DNA of 64,000 bases from Buddleja alternifolia (lineage: Eukaryota > Streptophyta > Magnoliopsida > Lamiales > Scrophulariaceae): NCBI GenBank assembly GCA_019426215.1, contig CM033408.1:29243953-29307952 (forward strand). The letters run 5' to 3'. The position numbers and the translations under genes were made by a program. The notes under the pieces were generated by a model. It did no database searches, was not told where the DNA came from, and saw only the letters and a program-made list of their open reading frames with translations. The first letter of the stretch is position 1. Each line of letters begins with the position of its first letter. Positions 52,801 to 64,000 of the stretch are shown here, piece by piece.

Positions 52801-55567
52801 TTCGGGATATTATCAATTAAAAATTACTGAAGTAGATAGAAACAAAACAGCATTTCGATGTACAGGTGCTATAGGCACTTTCGAATGGGTAGTCATGCCT
52901 TTTGGTTGAAAGAATGTTGGGGCAACCTACCAAAGGACTATGAATTATATGTTTCATGATCTTATTGGGAAGTCGATGGAAGTATACATTGATGATATTG
53001 TGGTCAAGGCACAAACTCATCAGGAGCATATCAAATCTAATCGAAGCCTTTCAACGGATGAGGTGTTTTAATTTAAAAATGAATCCGTTGAAATGTGCTT
53101 TTGGAGTAAAAGCTGGGAACTTCTTAGGATTTTTAATCCATAATAGTATCGAAGTGGATCGAAATAAAGCTAAAGCAATCATGAATGCTAAACCTCCAGA
53201 AAATAAAAAGGAGTTACAACATTTTTTGAGATAAATTAATTTCCTAAGAAGGTTCATATCAAATTTAGCAGGAAAAACTGAGGCATTCTCGCCACTTTTA
53301 CGATTGAAAGATGGAGAAAATTTCATTTGGGGAGGAAAACAGCAAGAAGCTTTCGAATCCATAAAAAGATGTTTAACCCAACCTCCATTTTTTATTCCTC
53401 CTCGAAAAGGAAAAAAGTTAAGGCTATATATATCTGCAGCAGAGTGTTCTATTGGATGTCTTTTAGTACAAGAAAATGATAGGGGATTCGAATGGACAAT
53501 CTTTTATTTGAGCAGATTATTAAATGATGCTGAAAAAAGGTATGCTTCGATCGAGAAATGGTGTCTCAGTCTTTATTTTGCCTCCGTAAAATTAAGACAC
53601 TATTTTTCAGCATATCTTATAGAAGTTGTATCACCGACAAATGTCATTAAATTTATGATGAACCAACCTCTCGTAAAAGGTCGGTTAAGCAAGTGGAGCT
53701 TCAACTTGTTACAATTCGATTTGATTTATGTGCCCCAAAAGGTCATAAAAGGACAATCATTAGTAGATTTCATTGCTAATCATCCTTCGAAAATAGGAGA
53801 AATATCAGATATCTTCGAAATTGGATTCATGGACTTAGTTCCTTGGATTTATATTTTGATGGATCCAATACTCGAGATAGCGCGGGAGTTGGGATATACA
53901 TCATATCCCCTAGTAAGGTCATAACCAAGATGTACGCTAAAAATCGAAGGAGATTGCGCGAATAATAGAGCCGAGTACGAAGCTCTTATTCTGGGATTAG
54001 AAGTACTACTCGCAATGAATGCTAAAAATGTTGAATTAAATGGCAATTCCCAGTTAATTATAAATCAAGTAAAGGGAGTATTTAAATGCGTAAGCCCATT
54101 GGCAATATCCTCATTTGCCCGAGTTCACGAGTTATTTAAGTGTTTTAAGTCTATTAACATTAGTTATGTCCCAAGAGAAAATAACTAAATATCAAACGAT
54201 TTGGCCCAAATGGCATTGGGGTATAAAGTTGACCCCATTTTACTCGAATCGGCAATCCAACTCGAATTAAGGGTCTTGATACCTTTCAAAGAGCGGCAGA
54301 TACGTGGTAATAAAATTGATATTATGAAAGAAAAAGATGATTGGCGTCTCGAAATCATTGATTACCTCAAAAATCCATCTAAAGGAGGTTTTACGAATAA
54401 ACTAAAATTAATGGCTCACCATTATTTCTATGATGGACGAGAATTATATAGGAAAGATTCTGAAGGGATTTTGTTAAAATGTCTCGATTTAGAAGATGCC
54501 CTGATCGCAATGGCAGAAACACACGAAGGTGTCTGTGGGGCTCATCAAGCAGGCCAGAAAATGAGATCTTGATACATAGGTATGGGTATTACTGGCCCAC
54601 AATATCTCGAGACTTTATACAGTATGCTAAAGGCTACAGACAGTGTCAAAATTTTGGGAAAATTCTAAGGCAGCCCACGGTCGAATTAAATTCAATAATC
54701 AAACTATGGCCATTTCGAGGGTGGGCTATGGATATCATTGGTGAAATCAAACCGGCCTCATCTAAAAGGCACAGTTATATCTTAGTGGCAACCGATTACT
54801 TTACAAAATAGGTCGAAGCGAAAGCCTACGAAAATATTACATCGAAACATGTGATAGACTTTATAAAAGAAAATGTTATAACTAGATTCGGGATTCCAGA
54901 ATCTATAACATTCGATCAGGCTAGAGTGTTAAATAGCTCGGAGATGCTCGAATTCTTGACCCAATTTGGCATAAAGCTAATAAATTCTACGCCATATTAC
55001 GCGCAAGCAAATGGACAAGCTGAATCATCAAATTAATTAATTAAGGGCTGCATTTCGAAAATGATAAGGAATAACCCAAGAAGTTGGCACGAATTCTGGG
55101 CCCTAAGGAAGATTAAGAAAGATAGTCTTGGGGTATCCCCTTTTCAGTTGGTTTATGGCCACAAGGCGGTAATACCGATGGAAATCAAAGTGAAATCGAA
55201 GAGGATTTTAGAGCAAACACAGCTCACAGCCAAAGAATATGATGAGAACGTGAACATTGAAAAATTGGAAATATTTCAAGTATTAGCTTTACAACAAATT
55301 GAACTTCAGAAAAAGAAGACTGAGAAAAGTTATAACAAGGGATTTAAAGAGAGATCCTTCGAAACAGGGGACGTAGTGTGGGAAATGATATTTCCGGAAG
55401 GTTCGAAGGATCATTTTTATGGAAAATGTTCACCTAATTGGGAAGGGCCATTTTTAATTTCGAAAAAGTTATCCAGTAATTCATATAAACTTCATTATCT
55501 GAGGGGAGAAGATTATAGGTGAGCGTTAAATGCAAGACATTTAAGGAAATATATGTCAACAATGTGA
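49843..55567 (+). pseudogene. Tat element pol remnant (PR, RT, RNH, aRNH, INT)
   Basis: Protease flank: ~51480-51830, with the late ALLGRDW motif kept but the catalytic Asp segment missing. Reverse transcriptase: 52490-53050, with KKNGKVRLCIDFRDLN and a YIDD box at 52985-52996, split by a TGA at 52907-52909. RNase H: ~53380-53800. Second, archaeal-type RNase H: ~53840-54230, with RAEYEALILGLE and VELNGNSQLIINQV. Integrase: 54570-55200; the first catalytic Asp is at ~54731, the second at ~54914 and the Glu at ~55022, with stops at 54809-54811 and 55034-55036. The C-terminal chain ends at 55567. At least eight stops or frameshifts make it non-functional. Between gag and protease (50230-51160) sequence is open in patches without a domain I can name. 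Confidence 0.9.
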
Positions 55568-55684
55568 GAATCTCATAAACAAGTTATATTAAAAAAAAAT
55601 ACCCGAAATAGGAAAAAACTTCTTGAATTAATTTTAGATAAAAGAAGTCAAGAAAAATTGTCAGTTACATGTTTCGAGAGTAAT

Positions 55685-58600
55685 TTAAGACTTAATAAAA
55701 TTCAAAGAAGTAGATAAAATATCTAAGGCAGATTCAAAGGCATCTCTTTCGGGCAGAGCCGGTTGCGCAACTTCTTCGAATTGCCGGTTCAAGTGATCAA
55801 TTTGGCCACTAAGAGCTGCCAAATTTTCTTCAATACTATCGACCGAGCTGGCAAGTTGATCCCTTCCAGCTTGGAGATGGGCTATCTGTGCATCCAAAGA
55901 AGCTATCTCTCTTAAATGATTAACCCGAGTATTTTCTAGAATGGTGGCCTGGGCATCGAAGTTGATCCACCTTTTGGGTATGGGAAGAAGACACTTCCGC
56001 CTTGAAATGATTGAAGCCTTGAGCAAGTGAAGCATGGAGAGAAGAAGATGGGTTGATTGAAAGATGGGTTGCCACGATTCGGCTAGTCTTGAGGATGCTT
56101 CGTCTAGGAAAAAGTGCAATCTATCCATTAATTCAAGATCATAAGGCCGAAGCCTTATATCATAGAGCACTTCATTGAATCCTACCTTGGAAAATTCCAA
56201 GGTGTCTGCATTATAAGACTATAAAATATGTTACTTGAAATGATATTAAGACAAGAGAAAATATGAAAAGTAAAACGAAGTTTAAATCATACCTTCGGGC
56301 AAAGATGTGGTGGCTAATACTATGCTCGAAGAAGATGCAGCAGATGGCGATTCAAAAGGAGGAGTAGAAATTGGGTCAGTCATGATCTCCTCGGAGGCTT
56401 CCTCAGTCCCTGAGATTAATAAAAATGAATCGACAAAAAGAAATTATATAAATAAAAAAGATGTTCCCAAGATTATACCTTCCCTCTGAGAGGTAGAAGC
56501 TGCAACAGGAACCATCAAAGTCGAGGAGGATGGGTCTGATATAAACTGGAACGGAATAACTGAAACTTGGTCATCCCTGATTTCCTCGATATGGACAGGA
56601 GAAGGTATAACTTGAGAAGGACCTGATAAGGTTTGGAAGTCAATCCGCCCAGATGATTTGTTTCGAGCCTGCTAAAAATATATGGGTCTACAAATATAGT
56701 AGACGAGATTCCCATCGGCAAAGCCAAGGAGAATCGAATGGAAGATGGCAAAACTCGAAATAACTAGGGTTCCATCAGAGGATGTCAAAACAATCCCTAA
56801 AAGAAAAAATAATGACTTTACTTGCATAATCCAATGACTCGAAATCTAAGAAATTAATAAGTTTGCAAAATAATTAAAATTACCTAAAGGTCGGATAGTT
56901 GAAGAACTGGAGATAATCTCCATTGGACTATCAATGGTCTCCGCTCGAATAAGAGAATTATAAAGTTCATCACCAGGCGTTGCTGCTAAGGATGAACAAT
57001 GTGTTTCAAAAATTAGAAAGAAAAACGTTCCAAAAGATTAAAGTACAACGGAAGACCTTCGAGGAAGCTCACCTGTATCAAGAACCATTTGATCATGGTC
57101 AACAAGGGTTTTTGGAAAAGACTCAGGCAGGGGCATTTCTGTGATTGGTATCTAAGATTGTGGCTCTCCCTCTCTCGAATCGACCTCTACAAGAATAATG
57201 CTTATGAGTGACTTTAAAGAAATACAGCGGCAAAAAATGGGTGTTAAAAGATAATAAAAGACTAACCTTGAACCTCGAGAAATTTTGCAAACGGATGCGT
57301 TTGCGAGCATCATGGTTGAGAGAAAATGGGTCCTCTTCTTCTTCCTCGTCCTCGTTCCGCAGCTTAGGAGGCATAACTCGAGGAGCCCTAAGTGCCCAAC
57401 GCTTTCGAGTGACAGAAGCAGGGACTTCGGGAAGCAACCCCGCTTCAATGAGAGGACCTGCGGGAAGATCAGTTCCGGCCACGACAGGGGGAGCTTCAGC
57501 CCTTTGCACTTGCATGGATGATTGGGCTGGCTCTTGGTTAGTGGGAGATGATCCTTGAACATCTCTGATTAGGACGTCACCTTGGTCGAATCTCCACCCA
57601 GAAGTCAGGGCATAAGGGATGATGTAATCTGAATCCTATGAGATAAGAAAAAGGGGGATATATCAGGTGCGAAGTAAATAGAACATTCGAAACATTAGAA
57701 TAAAAGAGGATAAGGTGTTAATACCTGAGACAAAAGGTTTTTCGAAATCGGGGATAAATTGACAACACCGTCAAGAAGTTTCCAAAGGACAGTGATCTGC
57801 TTTCGAATGATCCGTCTCTAGTAAAAATGACTCAAGACTGAGTTCCAGAAATTGAGGAAACAAGCCTCCACTCGAAGACCCTGCAGAAGGCGGGGATAAA
57901 AAAAAAAGGCATCTTGCAGGAAGTTTTATCTCGAATGGTAGCCTCTGCCTTGGCTCGATGAGAAGTAGATGGATGGTACTTCCTATCAGACCAAGGGCGG
58001 TTCAATGTGCCCAGGAATGGCAGGACAAAGCTTTGGCTTATACCAAACTGTCGTGAACAGAGCTGAAAATGCAAACATATGTGATCGAGTGAGAAGAAAT
58101 AAGCAAACAGGGTAAAAAAAATGACGTTCTAAATATTAAGTAAGATTACCTGAGGATTATAAAGCTCGACGCCGGGTACATTATCTGCCAAAAGGAGGTC
58201 TCGAGAAGAAATAATCGACCTCCAGTAGCCTTGATCATTGGTGCAGAGGTTAAGGGAATCTATGGTCCTTAACCAGACGAGTAAAGCAGCATGGGCCCAA
58301 TGGGCTGTCTCTTGCCCATGTCTCAACTCGAAAAGGGGCACCAGATCCCTATTTGAATAGGGTTGAAGACTGTCCTCAATACCAGGAGGTAAGATACCTG
58401 TTTGAGGGGGATCAGCAAGTTTATGGTGGCCTCTCCATAGCAAACCCAAGATGAAATAGGTTTGTACTGGTACCCCAAGATCCTCTTCGGACCACGTTGA
58501 ATCTCTGCTCGAATAAGCTCCTCGAGGGCCTCCGCAGACCTAATGTTGAGCAACTCTAGATAGTATAAAAAGGCCCAGCAAGTCAATAACCAAAAAGGGC

Positions 58601-59448
58601 CCGATAACCTATTGGCGTTCGAGGGGTCTCGATGTAAGTGGAACATCATCTGGTAGAAATGTGCCAACAGGAGGGGGTGCCAATTCGAGCGGTCCCAGAG
58701 TTGCAGAGATATTGGCAAACAGGGTGATGAAGGTCTTGTTAACGGCACAGCCGGAGTTCATGAAGTCGGGAGAAGACAAAATTAAGGAATAATACCTCCT
58801 CGACTTGTGTAACAAGATATGAGGAGTTAATATAATGTTTGACTAAATTAGTATATGCAATGTTCGAACCTTTGCCTTTTCCATGTATCCTTAACCATTG
58901 CTCGGCGGCCTCCAATAGCTGAGGGGCATCATCCACCACCTCCCCAGTTGGGAGACATATGTCGTCAAGAAATAATCCGGTGATAAGAGCGATATCCTCT
59001 AGAGTCACAGTTTGGAACCCTCGTGGGAAAACAAAGAAGTTATAGGTAGGGTGCCATGAATACACCAATGTGTTCGTCATCACCCGCTCGAATCGAAGGA
59101 AAGGATGGGGTAACAGGCCATTCGAATTAGCCCTAGAATTCGGTTACCTTCCCATTTTCAATGAAATTGTTCCAGTCGCTTGAACCAAGGAAATGCATCA
59201 ACGGCCCAAATCGAGCCATTGGGGGGCTTGCTCGAATTGTTCCAAGCAAAGTCGATTGGCGAAGAGAGATAAAAAGGGCTGCATGGATCCAAGGCAGGAA
59301 AAATCCCCAGGAGATCGGGACTACCCGTGGCGGAAGGACTAAAAGCTTGTGACTTAAAGCGTGGCCCCAGAACTAGATGGGCGATCGATTTGCCTTGTCG
59401 AAGGGTAGCCCAGGGCGGAATTTCGTGAGTACGTTTAAGAGATGACAC
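55685..59448 (-). pseudogene. antisense plant mobile domain (PMD) gene inside the Tat element
   Basis: On the minus strand, opposite to gag-pol, pieces of a PMD protein appear in order. From 59083: FVFPRGFQTVTLEDIALITG and LFLDDICLPTGE, the usual PMD start (W...TFH.P.GE.TITL.D....G). Then CAVNKTFITLFANISATLG and FYQMMFHLHRDP, and ELYNPQ joined across an 87-nt intron (58149-58063, GT..AG, phase 0) to LCSRQFGISQSFVLPFLG. A second clean intron is 57266-57187 (80 nt), after an acidic stretch EDEEEEEDPFS. The last part (56200-55685) is a coiled coil (ASLDAQIAHLQ, GQIDHLNRQFEEV). Frameshifts at ~59160, ~58800 and ~58650 break the frame. PMD proteins are related to transposase-derived proteins and occur as extra ORFs in some Tat elements (established, from memory). 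The 5' end is cut at the LTR junction. Confidence 0.75.
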
Positions 59449-59449
59449 C

Positions 59450-59778
59450 TTGTGTGTTAGGCATAATTAGGTTTAATTCTCTTTAAATAAGTGTTTAGTT
59501 GTAATTCTCAGTTGTAATCTAAAGGTTTAATCAAGGAAATTTGACGAAAAAATGCTCTTCATGGAGGTATGATTTGTTCCCAAATTCTTAATTGCTTGAT
59601 TAACGTCTATTTCTTGATTAATTCCTTCATTCACGTCAATCCCAAATTAGTAATTTGAAGTCTAAAATCACCACATAGCAAATATAAGAAGGGATTAAAA
59701 GATAATTTTAAGTTAAAAATTATTGCAGGATTTGGATCGACGATTCGAATCCGTCAATTTATTTTTTGCGAAGAAACA
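59450..59778 (+). repeat. 3' LTR remnant lacking U3
   Basis: These 329 bp match 47609-47944 of the 5' LTR. The U3 part, the TATA box and any recognisable polypurine tract are missing. The element interior joins the LTR directly at ttgtgtgttagg (59450). The end AAACA and the cacac target duplication are intact. Confidence 0.88.
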
Positions 59779-59783
59779 CACAC

Positions 59784-62457
59784 CAACATCCCCATCTTAT
59801 AAATATTACAATTTCAGTTTTCTAGGTATTCATGTGCATCATTGTACGTATCAAAAAAAACAAAAAAATGTGCATCATTGTAGTTTCACTTTCAAGAACA
59901 GATAATTGGGAGAAACTTCTAGGCATTCACGTGCTTCTTCTGCTGACACAGAGATGTCCTCTCAAACTTTCACTCAATCATTTTTAGAGAAAAAATTACA
60001 AACTTCCAAAAGCATTAAATGGTGCAAAACGCCAAAGTAATGCGTCCATCCTTATTTAACATTAAAAATAAATTATTTTACCAATTTGAATAAAAGTTTC
60101 CAAAAAAGTCACGTTTGGGCTAATAAAAAAATTCATGTAGGAAAACAATTTCGCCCGTGTTGAAAATTTAGGCCTGAATAGTTGTATTTTAATTTCATTA
60201 TCATTTCATTGTTTTTGTCTTTATATATATATTGGTGTGGAAATGAAAAAACGCTTGGATGGTTTAGATATTATATTTTGAATTTTTATATGCAGGAATG
60301 AAATAGTATTGATGTTGTTATATAGAATGTTTATACTTTATAGGCACAAAAGACATGCGGAAATAAAAATATGTTTTGTTATTATTTTTTCATAAACATT
60401 TTTTTTTTGATAAATTATTTTTTTCATAAACATAAGTGGATTACAATAATATTATTTTTCAAGAGCTCATTAGTTTTATGTCTATTTACATTATAGTAAT
60501 AGAATTATTCTTGACGTGTTTTCAATTCACTTTGGATGTGTTTTCAATTCAATTTCAATAGTCTTCTTAAAAAATGTATGGAGGAATACATTTTTTTTTA
60601 TGTGCAAGAAGTAAAAAAGTAGGTGTGTGTGGTTTTGTTTTAAAAATGGTTGAAATTAGTGATTTATGATGTGTGAAATGATTGAAAAGTAATAATTAGA
60701 TGAAGAGAGAGAAATTTGATAAAATTGTGAGGGTTAAAAAGAAGTAATAGAAGAGGAGAGAGAAAAATAATAAAAAGCAAGTAAAGAAAAGTGATGTGAA
60801 ATGTAATTTTGAGAAAATAATTGAAATTAGTTGTAAATATTAAAGTGAAAATGAGAATATTTTTAGTTAAAAACGGAGTAAAGTGGATATTTTCATTTTC
60901 AAATGGAAAAAAAAAAGACAAAATGAGAAAACAACCAAACATGGGCTTAAAGATCTTGTATTCTTGTGCATGAGTCCACTGTCGGTTCAGTTACGGAACC
61001 GATCTTTTATCACAATGGTGTTACATTATTGTGGAATTGACAAGTGTCCTTTTAATTTGAATTATTATTAATAGTTTTTTATAATTAGACACTTGTCAAT
61101 CCCATAATGATGTTTGTGGTACAACATTGTAGGATAGAAAATTCGTTCCGGTTCAGTTATGGCATGAATATATATATATATATATGTTCATTTCATGGTA
61201 GACATTAAAATAATCGATGAACAATATGTAGACCTTTGTCTGTAAATATGATATACTATTTTCTTTGCAGTTAATTAAAGACAATTAATGTCTAGTATTT
61301 AATAGTATATAATATTAATATATTACATTTCTTCAAAAAAAAAAATTAATATATTACACCACAGTGTTGCAAAAGAACCGAAACGCATACAGTGGGTCCA
61401 GCCGTCCAGCAAGAGTTTAGAAAGTGTTTAGAATTCTTTCAATAAATATTTAAACAAAATATTTACAATAAATCAAGTTGATAACATTAAAAACGTCTAA
61501 TATATTACAAATAAACCAAAAAATGTCATGAAACCAATCTAAACAAACTATTGTACAAAAATTACAAAAATATTGTTAATATCATGTACTTGAAAGAATC
61601 ATGCACATGCATCGATGTTGTGTTATTTTTTTTAGAGTTTTAAGCTACGTAGGAAAACAAAAGAATGAATATTATAATTTTATTCAGTTTTCAACTCTCA
61701 TTTCAATAAAATACTAAAATGGCAAAATCAGTACTGATGTGGGATTAAAACGTGTATTACATGAGGAACACGTGGAAAGGGAATTCGATCTGACACACGA
61801 CAGAATAAAAACAAAGTTGTTTGAATATGAACTGCACTCGCTCAAGAGAAGCTTAATCGGGCAATTTCATAGAGAGTGTTTTCTCTATATGAAATCCTCC
61901 AACCTTCTTTCCAAATGAGCTGGATGGACTATTTATAGAACCTCTGGTGGACTATGAGCCTAAATCTTTACAACTAGCCCACTTAATTATAATATATTAA
62001 TATTATCATCATAATTGTTTTAAGTAATTTAGTTATTTACCAAATTACTCTTGCTATTAATGGGACACGTCATGTTGGATATGCTTCAAATTATATACTT
62101 TTAATTTTTTTTTATCAAATTAAATTTTGTTAATTTAAAGTATCTAAAATATTTTCATAAAGTTCATTGAATTTAGTAAATTCACGTATCTAATTATATT
62201 ACTTTTCAAAATACATGAATTATTGACTTACGCGCCTCAGAGCCTTGAAAGTTACATTTATTTTCGTTGTATTTTTCTAACAATTTCTAACACGTCAAGG
62301 ACTATAGCTTTCCTTTTTTGGTAAGCTGGACTATCGCTTTCATTACATATACAGTACAGAAAAGTTATTTTTTCCCATGCATAAAATAAATAACTTTTTG
62401 AACGAGCTAATTATATATGACCATCCCCCACATCGGAATCTGATACCAGAAGGGAAA
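59784..62457. other. intergenic region before SQE-D
   Basis: No gene is supported. It contains a MITE with long inverted arms at 60992-61151 and TA tracts near 61167-61184. An AT-rich flank 61740-61960 has LTR-like or MITE-like phrases (tgatgtgggattaaaacg) but no confirmed ends. The minus-strand ORF at 60664-60942 is low-complexity Phe/Leu/Ile from T-rich DNA. Confidence 0.5.
60992..61151. mobile_element. MITE with ~65-bp inverted arms (hairpin)
   Basis: The left arm (acggaaccgatcttttatcac ... attgacaagtgtcc) is the imperfect reverse complement of the right arm (gacacttgtcaatccc ... attcgttccg), with a short A/T spacer. The folded RNA would form one long hairpin. Confidence 0.75.
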
Positions 62458-62658
62458 ATGCAATATTTATCAACTAATTTCCATCATCCGCCCAAAAATT
62501 ACATTATTAAAAATAGAATATTGAACAATGTGAAAAATTTGTGCAGAAATTCAAATGATCAAAAGAAGCACTCAGAGAGCAGCAGCAGGATTAAGGGTGA
62601 TGTGATCATTGTTGGAGGTGGAGTTGCTGGTTCTGCTCTGGCTTGTACTTTTGGCAAG
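62458..62658 (+). CDS. squalene epoxidase-like gene, exon 1 only (SQE-D)
   Basis: Exon 1 encodes 67 residues starting MQYLSTNF, parallel to SQE-C (MQYLSANH), and ending in the FAD-binding VIIVGGGVAGSALACTFGK at the same GK|GT donor as the other copies. An upstream in-frame ATG at 62377 would add 27 residues; I chose 62458 because SQE-C starts at the same place. Exon 2 is not present before the window ends 1.34 kb later, so intron 1 is much longer than in SQE-B or -C and holds a MITE. Like SQE-C it has no obvious membrane anchor. Whether the rest is intact cannot be seen. Confidence 0.8.
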
Positions 62659-63328
62659 GTTAGTAATATGATATTATCGGTCGAATCGAGACATATTAAT
62701 TATCAAGGATAATATTCAGCAAAAATGGGTTTATATGTGTTGGATGTTAATTATATCGAACAATTGCTGTCTCGAGACCTGATTTGTTAATTTATAACAT
62801 TTTTATAAGATGTTTTTAGAATTTATAAAATATTAAATCTAATTTTAAAAATAAGTTTTCAAATACTTGGATACGATAAAATCATGGAATTAATGTTTGT
62901 AATGACCTACATTTATGGAGCTTTTAGGCTTCTAACATACATCTTATAAAAATCCTATACTTTTATTGAGCTTATAACTTTTTAAATATCTTATAAAATA
63001 ATTTGAGGAGTTATAAGCTCACCCGAACACCTTCGATCTCAATAGATGTATTTTTATACATGTATAGAATGACTGTTCTAAATTATTTTATTAATTGATG
63101 CAAAAAGAGTTATTATATGTACTAGTTAGTGGATTTGTATCTATGATATTATTTTGATAGTTTTACTAATCTTTTTAAATTTGTTAAACATCTTACAATG
63201 CATTAGTTCCATTTCTGAAGCATGGTAAGAAGATAGTATTATATGTAGTAATTATTGGAATATAATGTTATTCGACAATTTATAAATTATATCCGACAAT
63301 TTTTTTTGGCTATATTAATATTATAATA

Positions 63329-63786
63329 GGGGAAATTACATTTTTGGTCTCATATGTTTGGCTTTTTTTATATTTTCGTCTCATTCATTACGAGATTCTC
63401 ACATTATGTCCTCTAACCTTGAAACATTCTCACATTTGGTCCCAACAAATTTTTCATCCAAAATTTAACGGTCAGTTTCATTAGTCAATATTTTGGTCAG
63501 TTTTTTTTGGGGAGAATTCATGTGTGAATCCACTTACACACGGATTCTATTCAATATCACAATATTTCTAGCCAATATCACGTGTCACTCTCACACAAAA
63601 ACTCCCAAAAACATTGGTCAAAAAATTGATTAACGGAACTGACCGTTAAAATTTGGATAGAAAATTTGGTTGGAACCAAATGTGAGAACTTTCCAAAGTT
63701 ACAGGATAGAACGTGAGAATTCTGTAATGAATGAGATCAAAATTGAAAAGTGCCAAACATATGGAACAAAAAATGTGATTTTTCCC
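63329..63786. mobile_element. Mutator-like MITE in SQE-D intron 1
   Basis: Long inverted ends: ggggaaattacatttttgg with ctcatatgtttggc, mirrored by gccaaacatatgg ... gtgatttttccc. Flanks attataata (63320-63328) and attatatta (63787-63795) agree at 8 of 9 positions. Its left half resembles a piece of the MSRB intron 1 repeats (gcatttttggtcccgtatgtt, cattcgttgcgagattctc). Confidence 0.82.
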
Positions 63787-64000
63787 ATTATATTATTATC
63801 ATTTAAGTTTGTCATCCGTAACTTATGTTTACTAATTTATTAATTATTTGACGTAATAAAAAATTGTACTATGTATAATTAGTAAGTAGTAACTTGTGTT
63901 ATCTGTATTTTTCAATCATTCCGCTAGTTGTTTTAGAATTTCTTTAGAGCATTCTATAATACATTAATTTCATTTCACCAAATAAATTTGTTTGGACCTT

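Larger units (their letters stand above)
47185..59778 (+). mobile_element. Ty3/gypsy LTR retrotransposon, Tat lineage, decayed
   Basis: The element starts TGTTT and ends AAACA (perfect inverted ends) and is flanked by cacac on both sides (47180-47184 and 59779-59783). Order: 5' LTR, primer site, gag, protease, reverse transcriptase, RNase H, second (archaeal-type) RNase H, integrase, then a ~3.9-kb region with an antisense plant mobile domain gene, then a truncated 3' LTR. The second RNase H and a long 3' region with extra ORFs are hallmarks of the Tat lineage. Many stops and frameshifts make it non-autonomous. By eye the LTRs differ at roughly two dozen sites in about 300 aligned bases, so the insertion is old. 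It lies 86 bp downstream of the solo LTR and between SQE-C and SQE-D. Confidence 0.92.

Noticed and set aside
57208..57558. 116-residue plus-strand ORF with a Ser run
   Set aside because: It is antisense to the PMD gene exon that encodes the EDEEEEED stretch; the minus-strand reading has splice sites in phase.

Overview
This window is plant nuclear DNA, most likely from a eudicot. It is AT-rich, its genes have introns with plant-type GT..AG borders, and it is full of MITEs, hAT-like elements, SINEs, solo LTRs and a Ty3/gypsy element. I cannot name the species. Genes cover a small part of it.

Layout: (1) 1.0-2.5 kb, minus strand: a three-exon gene for a 63-residue CYSTM (cysteine-rich transmembrane module) protein. 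(2) 3.1-11.6 kb: a direct tandem duplication of a non-coding unit of about 3.7 kb. Both copies carry the same SINE. After duplicating, one copy gained a truncated LINE and the other a 1,000-bp solo LTR. (3) 12.3-15.5 kb, plus strand: a three-exon plastid-type methionine sulfoxide reductase B gene. Its first intron holds tandem copies of its own splice-donor region. (4) 15.6-27.3 kb: intergenic DNA with transposon debris. (5) 27.3-43.7 kb, then again at 62.5 kb, all plus strand: a tandem array of squalene epoxidase (SQE) genes. SQE-A is a canonical complete gene (8 exons, 524 aa). SQE-B is a pseudogene. SQE-C is a divergent but uninterrupted gene (8 exons, 516 aa). SQE-D is exon 1 of a fourth copy that runs off the window. 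(6) 45.3-47.1 kb: a solo LTR with an internal tandem duplication. (7) 47.2-59.8 kb: a decayed Tat-lineage Ty3/gypsy retrotransposon with a second, archaeal-type RNase H and an antisense, intron-containing plant mobile domain (PMD) gene. (8) 59.8-62.4 kb: intergenic DNA with MITEs.

The functional theme is squalene epoxidation, the step that makes 2,3-oxidosqualene for sterols and triterpenes. SQE-A looks like the housekeeping enzyme. SQE-B, -C and -D form a locally expanded, divergent group. They lack an obvious N-terminal membrane anchor, and B and C have lost an arginine that in characterised SQEs contacts FAD. No oxidosqualene cyclase or P450 gene is visible here, so a metabolic gene cluster is not shown. 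The retrotransposon interrupts the array between SQE-C and SQE-D. All coordinates were counted by hand from the sequence. Family assignments rest on recognised motifs, not on database searches.
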